A stretch of 64,000 nucleotides of DNA. Source: an uncultured Draconibacterium sp. GTDB taxonomy: Bacteria > Bacteroidota > Bacteroidia > Bacteroidales > Prolixibacteraceae. The DNA lies in the NCBI RefSeq assembly GCF_963675585.1, contig NZ_OY776411.1, positions 315,001 to 379,000 of the forward strand. Reading direction: 5' to 3'. The notes under the pieces were generated by a model, which saw only the letters and a list, made by a program, of their open reading frames with translations, was not told the DNA's origin and made no database searches. Both the position numbers and the translations under genes were made by a program. Positions 9,760 through 19,340 of this stretch are shown piece by piece; the stretch's first letter is position 1; each line of letters starts with the position of its first letter.

Positions 9760-9771
9760 CTCTAATTAGAG
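9760..9771. promoter_or_regulatory. 12-bp perfect palindrome in a divergent spacer
   Basis: CTCTAATTAGAG is a perfect palindrome three bases upstream of the CotH start codon (9756, minus strand), in the 73-base spacer shared with the plus-strand gene at 9830. It could be an operator for both directions; no clear -7 box is visible for either gene. Low confidence because short AT-rich palindromes arise by chance. Confidence 0.3.
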
Positions 9772-9829
9772 GCCGCTAAATTAACAATTCAACAATAATC
9801 TTCTTAAATTCGACGATTATTTATTGCAG

Positions 9830-11293
9830 ATGAACACAAAAAAAAGCATTCACTTAATCATTACATTTTGCCTGATCCTAATCTTTGGCATTCAATCAAA
9901 TGGCCAGGAACGATTAATTCTGGGATCAGATCAACAGGATTTTGCACATTCAATTAAGACTTTTAACGGCAAATATTACATTGTAGGAACCACCCGAAAA
10001 AATGCGGAAAGTGCATTGGATTATTACCTGCTTAAGCTTCGCTCCAACGGTTCTGTTGAAAAAAAGTTTGTATATGGATTTCCGAAACACGATGTTGCCA
10101 ACCAGTTGTTGGTTGACGACGAAGGAGTTATGCTGATGGGAAGTGTGTACGACAATGGATTTCCAAATGTTGATATGCACCTGGTAAAACTTGACAACGA
10201 CGAAAATGTTGTGTGGGAGCGGTACTACGGCACTGAATTTCAGGACCAGGGAATGAATATGATTCGCACAAAGGATGGTGGAATTGCCATGATTGGTTTT
10301 TCGAATTCGCGAACGGATTTTGGTGACATGTACATTGTAAAAGCAAATTCGGAAGGTGAAATGCAGTGGCAGAACTTTTTTGGTCCCTCGTACGTGGATT
10401 ATGGTTTTGGCTTGGTTGAAAACAATTTGGGCGAACTGATTTTGGCCGGAACTCAAAACGGATTTTATAATCCTACGCAAGTTGATTTTTTAACACACGA
10501 CGCCGACATTTTATTGGTAAAAACCGACAGCAGCGGCAACCAAATCTGGTATAAAACATTTGGAGGAAAGGCACACGATTGGGCAAAAGATATTATTGCC
10601 GCACCCGACGGAGGATACCTGGTTTGCGGTTCAACTCAAAGTTTCGGAGAAGGAAGTTTTGATGTTTTTTTGATGAAAATAAATGAAAGCGGAGAACAGA
10701 TATGGCTTAAAACCTTTGGTGGCGCCGAGTTTGAATATGGCGAAAAACTGGTAAGTGGAGCTGATGGGAATATTTATATTTCGGCCACAAGCGCCAGTTT
10801 CTCGGGAAACGGAAAACCCGATCATTTTATAATAAAAACCGATGCCGACGGGGAACTTATCTGGAGCAAAACTTTTGGTGGCGAAGGTTCTGATTATTCA
10901 TCCGGCCTGGTAGCCACTCCTGACTCGGGAGTTGTTTTTACGGGATGGACAAATGCGGGAGAATTAGGAAAAACCGATATTGTTTTTTACAAACTGTCAA
11001 AAGATGGCGAGACACAGGTTATTTCCAGCATATTACCAACCGATTCGGTAACTACACTTGTTGTTTACCCAAATCCTTCGGCCCAACAATTTACAATTGA
11101 ACCCATTACTGCCGATACCAGTGAACTTTCCTTTTTGCTTTTTAATTTGGAAGGAAAACAAATTATTCAGAAAACAATTCAGCCCAATACAAAAAACGCC
11201 ATTCAATTGAATGTAGAAAGTGGCACTTACATTTACAGAGTAGAAAGAGAGGGTAAATTAATCCAAAGCAGCAAACAGGTTATTCGTAAGTAA
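9830..11293 (+). CDS. Secreted beta-propeller protein with type IX secretion signal
   Basis: A 487-residue secreted protein. The ATG at 9830 gives a clear signal peptide (FCLILIFGIQSNGQ); a TTG two codons earlier is less likely. The body holds at least five repeats of about 50-65 residues built on W-x-K-x-FGG-x(4)-D (for example IWYKTFGGKAHDW, IWLKTFGGAEFEY, IWSKTFGGEGSDY), each followed by a GG(Y/V)-rich strand, which fits a beta-propeller. The last ~75 residues start with VVYPNPSAQQFTIEP and match the type A C-terminal sorting domain that directs cargo through the type IX system. Probably surface-attached or released; ligand unknown. The stop overlaps the 3' end of the convergent phosphoesterase gene by 14 bases. 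Confidence 0.85.
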   Translation: MNTKKSIHLIITFCLILIFGIQSNGQERLILGSDQQDFAHSIKTFNGKYYIVGTTRKNAESALDYYLLKLRSNGSVEKKFVYGFPKHDVANQLLVDDEGVMLMGSVYDNGFPNVDMHLVKLDNDENVVWERYYGTEFQDQGMNMIRTKDGGIAMIGFSNSRTDFGDMYIVKANSEGEMQWQNFFGPSYVDYGFGLVENNLGELILAGTQNGFYNPTQVDFLTHDADILLVKTDSSGNQIWYKTFGGKAHDWAKDIIAAPDGGYLVCGSTQSFGEGSFDVFLMKINESGEQIWLKTFGGAEFEYGEKLVSGADGNIYISATSASFSGNGKPDHFIIKTDADGELIWSKTFGGEGSDYSSGLVATPDSGVVFTGWTNAGELGKTDIVFYKLSKDGETQVISSILPTDSVTTLVVYPNPSAQQFTIEPITADTSELSFLLFNLEGKQIIQKTIQPNTKNAIQLNVESGTYIYRVEREGKLIQSSKQVIRK

Positions 11294-12158
11294 AACCGGT
11301 AAACTCATCAAAATCAACAAATTCCCATTCGAGCCAACTAGTTTGCGGCACATGTTTAAAAACGATGGCCCAATCGGGTGCAGCCTTTTTTCGTTCTTCC
11401 GGATCGGCATAATAACTGCGGCTTAACCCGGTTCCCATAAAATGGATATTATCGTCAGAAAGCAAATCAATTTTTTTTGCTCCCATATCGCCCAAAATAC
11501 ACAAAACCTCCACTCCCCTGTTTTTAACCTCAACAAGTCGCGGATAAATCTCTTTTACAAAAGTACTTTCTTCGGAGTAGCAATTAAAATTGTAATACAC
11601 CAGGTTACTTTGCGCATACGCCGAAGGCGCCGGAAGTCCGGGAACACCAGCCCAAATTCCATGATGCATTAACAAAACCAAATGTGACGAGTTTTGAATG
11701 GTATCGCAAACATTTACAATAATATTGTACTGATCATTCAATTGCTCACAATCGTATGGTGTAAGATTGGTGTTTAATACAATGTAGGTAATCCCCTTGT
11801 GATGCCTTGTGTAATACGTTTTACCGCCTGTTATTTCTTCCAGCCACACCCAGTTCCCGTTTCGTGTATCATGATTACCAAGTGCCCACATTGTTGTTGG
11901 ATTCTTTAAATTGAATACACTATCAATATAAGCCATAGTCGAATACGACATCATACTTTCGGAAGTAACATCACCACCCAGCCAAATGCCATCGTACGAA
12001 TCAAGATCGATATTTTGAATTCTTAGATCAACTTTATATCCCGGTGTATAATATTGATAAGTATGCCCCATAAAAAGATAAGAGAGGGTATCCTTTTGAG
12101 CTAAAACACGGGTCACCATAAGAAGTATAAACAGAAACAGAAATGTTCTTTTTGCCAT
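11280..12158 (-). CDS. Secreted calcineurin-like metallophosphoesterase
   Basis: A 292-residue protein with an N-terminal signal peptide ending near VLAQ. Metal-binding motifs of the calcineurin-like superfamily follow in order: GGDV (residues ~60-63), the hallmark GNHD (~94-97), LLMHHGIW (~163-170) and ILGDMGA near the C-terminal half. The first motif (usually D-x-H) is replaced by FMGHTY, in which only the histidine is conserved, so the metal site may be altered. Likely periplasmic phosphomonoesterase or phosphodiesterase acting on an unknown substrate. It has its own promoter at 12185-12216 and sits among surface-glycan genes. Confidence 0.75.
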   Translation of the reverse strand: MAKRTFLFLFILLMVTRVLAQKDTLSYLFMGHTYQYYTPGYKVDLRIQNIDLDSYDGIWLGGDVTSESMMSYSTMAYIDSVFNLKNPTTMWALGNHDTRNGNWVWLEEITGGKTYYTRHHKGITYIVLNTNLTPYDCEQLNDQYNIIVNVCDTIQNSSHLVLLMHHGIWAGVPGLPAPSAYAQSNLVYYNFNCYSEESTFVKEIYPRLVEVKNRGVEVLCILGDMGAKKIDLLSDDNIHFMGTGLSRSYYADPEERKKAAPDWAIVFKHVPQTSWLEWEFVDFDEFTGFTYE

Positions 12159-12184
12159 ATGAGGTACTGCTTTTTGTTTGAGAT

Positions 12185-12216
12185 CAAAGATAGTTGTTTG
12201 AATAAACTTTTAACAA
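12185..12216 (-). promoter_or_regulatory. Promoter of the metallophosphoesterase gene
   Basis: On the minus strand TTG (12216-12214) and TATCTTTG (12192-12185) are separated by 21 bases, an exact match to the Bacteroidota promoter pattern. The -7 box ends 26 bases before the ATG at 12158. Confidence 0.6.
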
Positions 12217-12266
12217 CAGAACGAAAATGAACTTCTATTCTGTTATTATCCAATGAGAATCTTTTT

Positions 12267-12274
12267 TATGTTTG
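12267..12274 (+). promoter_or_regulatory. -7 box for the DUF2079-like gene
   Basis: TATGTTTG matches TAnnTTTG and ends 29 bases before the GTG start at 12304. No good TTG lies at the expected -33 distance. Confidence 0.5.
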
Positions 12275-12303
12275 TACCTTAAGTTACACTCAAAAAAACA
12301 AAT

Positions 12304-14265
12304 GTGAAATTCCAAATTCAAAAAAAGCACATTCCCTATTTAATTCTACTCTTCTTTGGTCTATTAATGTTTACAATGGGACTACTGAACCATTACCTGT
12401 TTAGAACAGCAACTCATGACTACGGGAACTATAACTTTGCCTTTTGGGATTATTCGCATTTCAGACTTAGCCAAATACCGACATTCAAAGGCAATTTCTT
12501 ACAAGACCATTTTTCGTTTAGCTTAATGTACTTTGTTCCGGCTTACTGGCTACTTAACTGGTTAACTCACACATATACCTTAATAATAATTCAGGTATCG
12601 CTAATTATTTTGTCGGCATGGTACACTTTAAAAATTGTACAACTAAAGTCTGATAACATTTGGTTAGGTGCTGGTGTAATTTTATATTATTTCTTACTGC
12701 TGGGAAGGTATACAGCGTTTTCGGCAGATGTTAACCTCGCAATAATTTCATCGTGTTTTATTCCGATATTTATTTACTACTTCTTCATAAAAAAATACCT
12801 TTTAGCTTTTGCTATTTTACTACTATCTCTTTTCTCAAGAGAAAATATTCCCTTGTGGTTTATTTTCATTTTTATTGTTCTGATTATTGATGAACGAAAG
12901 GATAAGAAGGCAATTTGGTATGCAGTTTCGGGGATTATAATTTCAGCACTTTATTTTATTCTTTTATTTAAAGTGTTTATACCCATGACTGAATCAAAGG
13001 AAGTTAGTTACGGTTTATTTAATTATGCAGCGTTGGGAAAAACTCCGGGCGAAGCACTTGTATACATGCTTCGTCACCCGGTTGAAGCAGTAAAATTATT
13101 CTTTATTAACCATTCCAACAATCCAACTTATAACGATGTAAAAGCTGAGTTTTATTTAGTATATCTGGTTTCCGGAGGTTTTGTTTTGCTGTTCAGACCA
13201 AAATATATAATCTGGTTTATCCCTATTGTTGCACAAAAAGTACTAAACGACAATCCAACTCGTTGGGGAATTGCAACTTATTATTCCATTGAAATTGTTA
13301 CACTTCTTCCCCTTTCTGTATTTTTGGCCATTGCTTCGTTCAAAAAAAGTTGGATACAAAAAACGGCCATTGTTTTAGCTTGCATTGGAGCTATTTTTAT
13401 GACAATTCATAAACTCGATCATTCGAACAGAAAAGTACCGTGGACTTTAAATCCCTCAAAAGTAAAGGTTTATAGCAAGAAGTTTTACACATCTCATTAT
13501 AACGTTAAAGCGGTTAATCGTCTATTGGCAACAATTCCGGATACCGCTAAAGTAAGTGCGTCAAACTATATTTTACCACATCTGGCACAACGAAAATCAA
13601 TCTATTACTTTCCGAATGTGAAAGATGCGGAATACATCGTATTTTCAGTTTACGACAATCATTATTTGTTAACTCACATGCAAAACGAGAACGAAAGAAA
13701 TAAGTATCTGGGAAGCAATGAGTGGGAAATTACCCAACATAGTTTTCCGGTATTTTTATTAAAACACAACTCCAAAGGTACACTCAATACAAATAGTATT
13801 TGGACAGAAGCTGATACCATTAAATGCAACTACGAAACAATTAGTGAGAAAGACAAAACCATTCTTTTTTCAAATGGTGAAAAAGCTGAGAAAACAGATT
13901 TGCTCAGCACTGAACAAGCACGCTCTTTAACTCATAGTATAAAACTTTCTACCGAAGCACGCTATGGATCAAAAATAACCTTACCGGACATTACCCAATA
14001 CGATTATTTAGAAATAAATGTCTGGGGACTTTGCGAAGAACTCAATCAAATTCATCTCGTTTCTGATTGTGGCAAAAATTACCATTTTCATTGCAGTGTC
14101 AACAACAGCATCGATAGCTCCGGTTGGAAAAAATTCACGCTCAGTTACTGGGTTCCTAAGAATGCAGTTACAACCGAATGCTCAATGTTTATTTGGAACA
14201 GTGGCAAAACACCCGTTTACATCGATGATCTTGAAATCATAAAAAAGAAACTTAAATTAAACTGA
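12304..14265 (+). CDS. DUF2079-like polytopic membrane protein with C-terminal beta-sandwich-like domain
   Basis: A 653-residue protein beginning with GTG (the overlapping ATG at 12302 is followed by a stop). About ten hydrophobic segments fill residues 10-375. The N-terminal region THDYGNYNFAFWDYSHF with the later LQDHFSF is the signature region of DUF2079, a GT39-related family of predicted polyprenyl-sugar-dependent transferases. After a hydrophilic stretch, residues ~505-650 form a soluble module ending WKKFTLSYWVP, MFIWNSGKTPVYIDDLEI, a diverged copy of the module in the genes at 1877 and 6787. It is transcribed alone, convergent with the next gene with only a 12-base gap. Substrate unknown. 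Confidence 0.75.
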   Translation: MKFQIQKKHIPYLILLFFGLLMFTMGLLNHYLFRTATHDYGNYNFAFWDYSHFRLSQIPTFKGNFLQDHFSFSLMYFVPAYWLLNWLTHTYTLIIIQVSLIILSAWYTLKIVQLKSDNIWLGAGVILYYFLLLGRYTAFSADVNLAIISSCFIPIFIYYFFIKKYLLAFAILLLSLFSRENIPLWFIFIFIVLIIDERKDKKAIWYAVSGIIISALYFILLFKVFIPMTESKEVSYGLFNYAALGKTPGEALVYMLRHPVEAVKLFFINHSNNPTYNDVKAEFYLVYLVSGGFVLLFRPKYIIWFIPIVAQKVLNDNPTRWGIATYYSIEIVTLLPLSVFLAIASFKKSWIQKTAIVLACIGAIFMTIHKLDHSNRKVPWTLNPSKVKVYSKKFYTSHYNVKAVNRLLATIPDTAKVSASNYILPHLAQRKSIYYFPNVKDAEYIVFSVYDNHYLLTHMQNENERNKYLGSNEWEITQHSFPVFLLKHNSKGTLNTNSIWTEADTIKCNYETISEKDKTILFSNGEKAEKTDLLSTEQARSLTHSIKLSTEARYGSKITLPDITQYDYLEINVWGLCEELNQIHLVSDCGKNYHFHCSVNNSIDSSGWKKFTLSYWVPKNAVTTECSMFIWNSGKTPVYIDDLEIIKKKLKLN

Positions 14266-14277
14266 TCAGGATCAAAC

Positions 14278-16146
14278 CTATAAGGCTTCTACTTCGGCAA
14301 CCAAACTCTTTACCCATAGTTTCTTTCTTTCCTTGTTCCAGATGTACATTTTTATAATTGATGAAGCGGGAATGGCAGCTGAGAAGCGTGTTTCAAGCTC
14401 GGTGGTTTTCCAGTCAGAATCACCTTCATTCCAAATCAATGACTGCTTTTCGTACCTTAAATTATCGCGTCCGTTTTCAACTGAAATAATCAACAGAACC
14501 TCTTTCTCAACGAGTACCGTTTCGCTTTCAAATTGAACAGATAGTTTCACATCAATAATTTCTTTTTCCGAGAGTTCATCCAGTGCCACAATTACATTCG
14601 GGCTATATTCGCTTGCTGCTGTTAATTCGAGCGCCTTTTGCTTGTTATGCATTACAATTTGTGGTGCATTAGAATCTGCAATGCCCAGTGTTCTTACCAA
14701 CGATTCGCTACTCGCAGAACTGGTTTTATTTTTAACTTTCTGAAAGATGTAAACACCGTAATCGTAACCGCCCAAAACTTTTATTTTTTGAACAGGTAAA
14801 AACGTTTTTAATAACTGAAGCGATGGATCATTCTGAAGTGAAGCCAAACTTGTTCGTCCTTCATTTGGGCCAAAATGCGCATCCCAAATTAAAATATCGT
14901 CGTAATTCATCGAATTCGATGGTCTCATTTTATCTCCAATTCCCCAATTGCTTTTCGATTTATCATATGGATCGATTTCCAGATGAAACACCAGCATCGG
15001 ATTGAAATAATAGACCTTCTCTTTCAACTGCAAATCTTTTACAAACCCTGCGCTCTCTTCAATTAATTTATCGGTTGCAGGGGCTTTTACAGGAATATCG
15101 TTTTGGTTAAAAAACAATACCACCTGACTTGCAACAATAAGAATTACCAAACCCGAAGCAAGTCTTTTATTCCCTATTTTTTCATAGATAAAAGAAATGC
15201 CAATTGCCGCCGTTATTGCTGCCAATGGAATAACACCTCCAATTACACGAATTAAACCCAACGATCCGCCGCGTCCCTGCCACCACACATAACTGTGCGC
15301 CGCAAAATAGGTCAACCAGCTTCCGGCAATTAATATAAAGCGTATTGTTTTTGGAGAGGTGAGCGAGAATTTCTTGAACAGTTCGCTTAGCTCTGCAAAC
15401 AAGCCCAAAACCAGTGCGGCGATAAATGGGATTCCAAAAATTACATTGCTCTTTTTTACAAAATGGAAAAGACTTCCGCTGCCATAAACACTGTCGCCTG
15501 TTGGATAAGGGAAACGGTTGATGAGCCAAAGAATATCGCCGAATGCAAAAAAACCAATCAACGAATAAAAAACGGTGCCAAGCGCTAAAAAGAAAACCGA
15601 ACGATAAGAACGGCTTAAAATATAAGCCACTGCAAACACCGGTAAAAAAACAATCCCCTCCGAACGAACATAAGGAATAAATGATAAAATAACCGCCGAA
15701 AGGATGTATTTATTCCTGAGAAAAAAATACACGGAAACAACCAAAACAAAACCAAATAACACTTCAGTAAGGCACGAGGTTGTCAATGAAAAATAAATGG
15801 GAGCAAATGCAGCCATTATTGTGACCGGCAGCCCCGCTTTGGCGTAATACTGTCTTACAATTTTATAGACAAAAAACAAGGAAAAGATGGCAACAATAAC
15901 ATTAAAGAATTGTGCGGTTTTAAATCCTCCAATTGCAAAAACAGAAAGCAGCGTTGTGTAAACCGGTTTCCCCCACAAGTCTAAAAATAAATGGGGATAT
16001 TTAAAGGCATATCTGGCAATGTGGAAATGCGAAATGCTATCGGCTCCTCCAAAGGTTTTTTCGTTTAAAAATATCAGAGTAAGCTGCAAAACAGCAAGTA
16101 CTAAGAAAAAAACATAAAGTAAAGACTTCTCTCGTCTCTCTTTCAT
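14278..16146 (-). CDS. GT39-like membrane glycosyltransferase with diverged C-terminal sandwich domain
   Basis: A 622-residue polytopic protein, starting at ATG 16146 (a TTG three codons earlier abuts the upstream stop codon). About ten hydrophobic segments cover residues 10-360; the first loop carries FGGADSISHFHIARYAF, comparable to the acidic loop of PMT/ArnT enzymes. The C-terminal ~120 residues form a soluble module with WKTTELETRF and MYIWNKERKKLWVKSL, the most diverged copy of the module shared with three other proteins here. The preceding gene on the same strand is a DPM1-like GT2, so the pair probably forms a donor-making enzyme plus transferase. Target unknown. Confidence 0.75.
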   Translation of the reverse strand: MKERREKSLLYVFFLVLAVLQLTLIFLNEKTFGGADSISHFHIARYAFKYPHLFLDLWGKPVYTTLLSVFAIGGFKTAQFFNVIVAIFSLFFVYKIVRQYYAKAGLPVTIMAAFAPIYFSLTTSCLTEVLFGFVLVVSVYFFLRNKYILSAVILSFIPYVRSEGIVFLPVFAVAYILSRSYRSVFFLALGTVFYSLIGFFAFGDILWLINRFPYPTGDSVYGSGSLFHFVKKSNVIFGIPFIAALVLGLFAELSELFKKFSLTSPKTIRFILIAGSWLTYFAAHSYVWWQGRGGSLGLIRVIGGVIPLAAITAAIGISFIYEKIGNKRLASGLVILIVASQVVLFFNQNDIPVKAPATDKLIEESAGFVKDLQLKEKVYYFNPMLVFHLEIDPYDKSKSNWGIGDKMRPSNSMNYDDILIWDAHFGPNEGRTSLASLQNDPSLQLLKTFLPVQKIKVLGGYDYGVYIFQKVKNKTSSASSESLVRTLGIADSNAPQIVMHNKQKALELTAASEYSPNVIVALDELSEKEIIDVKLSVQFESETVLVEKEVLLIISVENGRDNLRYEKQSLIWNEGDSDWKTTELETRFSAAIPASSIIKMYIWNKERKKLWVKSLVAEVEAL

Positions 16147-16155
16147 TGCAAACAA

Positions 16156-16884
16156 TTATTTTCTTGAGAAAAGATTGTATTTCAAAATACACCACAATGC
16201 TCTGAAACCATCTTTTGCACTAATTTTTTTACCTTCTTCGTAGGTTCTTCCGTAATACGAAATACCAATTTCATAGATCCGAACTCCGGGCACTCTCGAT
16301 ATTTTCGCCGTAACTTCGGGTTCAAATCCAAACCTGTTTTCTTTTAAATCCAAACTCTTTAACATATCTGCCCTGAATAATTTATAACAGGTTTCCATGT
16401 CGGTAAGGTTTAAATTGGTAAACATATTCGACATGGTAGTTAACAGCTTATTTCCGATTGAATGCCAGAAAAATAAGATACGGTGCGGATTACCACCCAT
16501 AAAACGCGAGCCAAAAACCACATCGGCAAATCCTTCTACAACCGGCTTTAACAAATCGTTATACTCTCTCGGATCGTATTCAAGGTCGGCATCCTGAATA
16601 ACAATATAATCACCACTGGCCTCTGCAATTCCACGGTGTAAAGCCGCACCCTTACCCATATTTTTGGGCTGGTGGTAAAAAGCAAATTCCTGCTGCGGAT
16701 GCGCTCCTATGTATTCTTCAATTACATCTGAACTATTATCAGTAGAACAATCATTTACCAGAATTATCTCCTTGTTGAAATTATAGTTGAGCTCAACGCC
16801 AATAATTTTATCCAATATTTTATGTATGGATTTTTCTTCGTTATAAACAGGGATGATAATTGAGAGTAATTTTTCTTGCTTCAT
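16156..16884 (-). CDS. DPM1-like family 2 glycosyltransferase
   Basis: A 242-residue GT2 enzyme. It begins [19 protein letters not shown], has the first acidic motif [11 protein letters not shown], the donor-site motif [14 protein letters not shown] (D-A-D) and the acceptor region VFGSRFMGG, all typical of polyprenyl-phosphate mannosyl or glucosyl transferases of the DPM1 group. It lacks C-terminal membrane helices, so it is a soluble or peripheral form. It leads a two-gene minus-strand operon with the GT39-like enzyme downstream and is driven by a well-formed promoter at 16903-16932. The sugar is not predictable. Confidence 0.88.
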   Translation of the reverse strand: MKQEKLLSIIIPVYNEEKSIHKILDKIIGVELNYNFNKEIILVNDCSTDNSSDVIEEYIGAHPQQEFAFYHQPKNMGKGAALHRGIAEASGDYIVIQDADLEYDPREYNDLLKPVVEGFADVVFGSRFMGGNPHRILFFWHSIGNKLLTTMSNMFTNLNLTDMETCYKLFRADMLKSLDLKENRFGFEPEVTAKISRVPGVRIYEIGISYYGRTYEEGKKISAKDGFRALWCILKYNLFSRK

Positions 16885-16902
16885 TCTTTTTCAAATAGAT
16901 TT

Positions 16903-16932
16903 CAAATATAACTGAAATTAAATTTGCTCAAA
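16903..16932 (-). promoter_or_regulatory. Promoter of the GT2/GT39 operon
   Basis: On the minus strand TTTG (16932-16929) and TATATTTG (16910-16903) are 18 bases apart, a near-ideal Bacteroidota promoter. The -7 box ends 18 bases before the ATG at 16884. Confidence 0.65.
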
Positions 16933-17060
16933 GTAAGTAAACAATTAGAAAATGAAATTATTGCTCAAGATTCAGATTCCTTCCCGGTCACCAATTTTTG
17001 CGGAAAAGGTTTGAAAATTCGGAATTATATTTCACCTTTAAAATTGCAAAAGAAATTTTT

Positions 17061-19277
17061 ATGGCAAAATCGCTTGTTAATTCAAATGCCAAATTTGGCA
17101 CATGGCCGGTGTTTCTTACGGCACTTTCAACCATTCTGGGTGCAATACTTTTTCTTCGTTTTGGCTGGGCCGTTGGTCAAGTGGGATTTATTGGTGTTAT
17201 CGGAATAATTGTTTTAGGACATCTGGTAACAATACCTACAGCCTTTGCAGTTGCCGAAATTGCTACCAATCAGCGGGTGCAGGGCGGTGGCGCATATTTT
17301 ATTATCAGCCGGTCGTTTGGATTAAATATTGGTGGTGCCATTGGAATAGCACTGTATCTGTCGCAAGCCATTAGTGTTGCATTTTATGTGATAGCATTTG
17401 GCGAGGCATTCGAACCACTGATTGGCTGGATAAGCGACCAGTACAATTTTTTTATTCCTGATCGTCGTTGGATTTCCATTCCAACCATGGTACTATTATC
17501 ACTGCTCATTTTAACAAAAGGCGCAAACGTTGGAATGAAAGCCTTGTACTTTGTTGTAGCCATTTTGCTAACATCAATTGTCATGTTTTTTATGGGCGAA
17601 TCAACCATAAAACCGGAGGTTGTTAATTTTCACAGTACAATACCCAATCATCTGCCGTTCTTTTTTGTATTCACTATTATTTTCCCGGCTTTTACCGGAC
17701 TTGCTGCCGGACTGGGTCTATCGGGCGATTTAAAAGACCCCAAAAAATCGATACCAAAAGGAACACTGTGGGCAACTATAGTTGGAATGTTGGTGTATGT
17801 GGCAGTAGCATATAAATTTACAATTTCGGCAGGGCCCGCCGACCTGGTGGCCGACCAGCTAATAATGAGTAAAATTGCGATTTGGGGTCCAATTATTCCA
17901 ATCGGCCTTGCCGCAGCATCATTAAGTTCGGCTCTGGGATCGATTATGGTAGCACCACGTACGCTTCAAGCCATTGGTTTTGACGATATTTTTCCGCAAA
18001 ATTCAGTTAATCGCTGGTTTGCCAAAGGCCGAAAAAAGGACAACGAACCCATCAACGGCTCTTTAATTACCATCATTATTGCATTAGTTTTTGTGATCAT
18101 CGGCGATGTTGATTTTGTAGCACAAATTATCTCTATGTTTTTTATGGTTACCTACGGTGCTATTTGTTTGATCTCGTTTTTAGAACACTTCGCAGCCGAT
18201 CCGGCTTATCGTCCAACTTTCCGTTCAAACTGGTATGTTTCCTTACTTGGTGCCCTTTTTTCATTTTGGTTAATGTTTAAAATGAATGCAACCTACGCAG
18301 CCGTTTCGGTAATAATAATGGGTGTAATTTACTACGTTATAATGCTGAACAACGAAGAGAATCAAGGGCTTAACAAACTCTTCCGCGGTGTAATTTTCCA
18401 GCTTAGCCGAAAACTGCAGATTATGCTTCAACGCGCAGATAACGACAAGGATAAAAGCTGGCGTCCGTTTGGAGTTTGTATATCACACGATACATTTAAA
18501 CGCCGTTCGGCTTTCGACATTATGCGTTGGATTTCGTACAAATACGGCTTCGGAACTTACATTCATTTTATAAAAGGTTTGTTAAACGAAAAAACAACAG
18601 AAGAATCAAAACAAGTACTTAACCGCTTGATCCAACTCTCGTCGGGCAGCAAAAACAGGGTTTATCTCGACACCATCATTTCTCCTTCTTACACTTCGGC
18701 AATTGCACAAGTGGTGCAGCTTTCAGGAATTTCGGGAAAAGGCAACAACCTTATTTTATTCGAATTTTCGAGAACCGATCCGGGAAATTTAAAAGAAATT
18801 ACCGGCAATTACAGTTTGGTTGAATCGGCTGGTTTTGATATTTGTATCCTCAATACTTCGTACAAAAGTTTTGGTTATAAAAAAGAAATTCACATCTGGA
18901 TCAGTCCCGAAGATTATGTAAATGCGAACCTGATGATTCTGTTGGGCTACATCATTCTAGGTCATCCCGACTGGAAAAAAGGAAAAATTAAAATATTTGC
19001 ATTGTACCCGGAAGAAGCAATTGAAGAGAAACGAAAACAATTGCTGGAGTTAATAAAAGCAGGCCGTTTGCCAATCAGCCCGTCTAACATTTCGATGGTG
19101 CAGTTTGAAACCGGAAACCGTAAAAATGTGATTATGAAATACTCGGCCGATGCCGACTTAACAATTATCGGATTTTCGAGTGAAGCGCTTAAAAATATTG
19201 AAGAATTAAGCGAAGGATATAACGACCTGGGTAATATACTGTTTGTGAGTTCGAACCGAGCAAAAGCAATAAACTAA
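17061..19277 (+). CDS. SLC12-like amino acid/cation-chloride transporter
   Basis: A 738-residue transporter of the APC superfamily, closest in pattern to SLC12-type cotransporters. The start ATG 17061 gives MAKSLVNSNAKFGTWP; a TTG 63 bases earlier would add an unlikely leader. Helix 1 contains ILGAILFLRFGWAVGQ, and later come GGGAYFIISRSFG and SALGSIMVAPRTLQA, landmarks of bacterial SLC12 homologues. Twelve membrane segments span residues ~12-430. The cytosolic C-terminus has two weakly Rossmann-like portions (RPFGVCISHDTFKRRS; later EIHIWISPED and DLTIIGFS), as in the SLC12 C-terminal domain. A second SLC12-like protein with a giant extension lies at 51111-56132. Substrate could be K/Cl or an amino acid. 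Confidence 0.8.
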   Translation: MAKSLVNSNAKFGTWPVFLTALSTILGAILFLRFGWAVGQVGFIGVIGIIVLGHLVTIPTAFAVAEIATNQRVQGGGAYFIISRSFGLNIGGAIGIALYLSQAISVAFYVIAFGEAFEPLIGWISDQYNFFIPDRRWISIPTMVLLSLLILTKGANVGMKALYFVVAILLTSIVMFFMGESTIKPEVVNFHSTIPNHLPFFFVFTIIFPAFTGLAAGLGLSGDLKDPKKSIPKGTLWATIVGMLVYVAVAYKFTISAGPADLVADQLIMSKIAIWGPIIPIGLAAASLSSALGSIMVAPRTLQAIGFDDIFPQNSVNRWFAKGRKKDNEPINGSLITIIIALVFVIIGDVDFVAQIISMFFMVTYGAICLISFLEHFAADPAYRPTFRSNWYVSLLGALFSFWLMFKMNATYAAVSVIIMGVIYYVIMLNNEENQGLNKLFRGVIFQLSRKLQIMLQRADNDKDKSWRPFGVCISHDTFKRRSAFDIMRWISYKYGFGTYIHFIKGLLNEKTTEESKQVLNRLIQLSSGSKNRVYLDTIISPSYTSAIAQVVQLSGISGKGNNLILFEFSRTDPGNLKEITGNYSLVESAGFDICILNTSYKSFGYKKEIHIWISPEDYVNANLMILLGYIILGHPDWKKGKIKIFALYPEEAIEEKRKQLLELIKAGRLPISPSNISMVQFETGNRKNVIMKYSADADLTIIGFSSEALKNIEELSEGYNDLGNILFVSSNRAKAIN

Positions 19278-19292
19278 ATGGTGCCATCGTTT

Positions 19293-19320
19293 TTGATAAC
19301 GCATTTTTAGTTTAATTTTG
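19293..19320 (+). promoter_or_regulatory. Promoter of coaD
   Basis: TTG (19293-19295) and TAATTTTG (19313-19320) are 17 bases apart, matching the Bacteroidota pattern. The -7 box ends 20 bases before the coaD ATG at 19341. Confidence 0.65.
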
Positions 19321-19340
19321 CCGTATAACAAAACGCCGTA

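Noticed and set aside
17010-17033. Possible promoter of the SLC12-like gene (TTTG and TATATTTC)
   Set aside because: The spacing is only 12 bases and the box lacks the final G, so the match is too poor to list.
16998-17060. N-terminal extension of the SLC12-like transporter from a TTG
   Set aside because: Family members begin shortly before helix 1; the ATG at 17061 gives a normal start and the extension has no family match.
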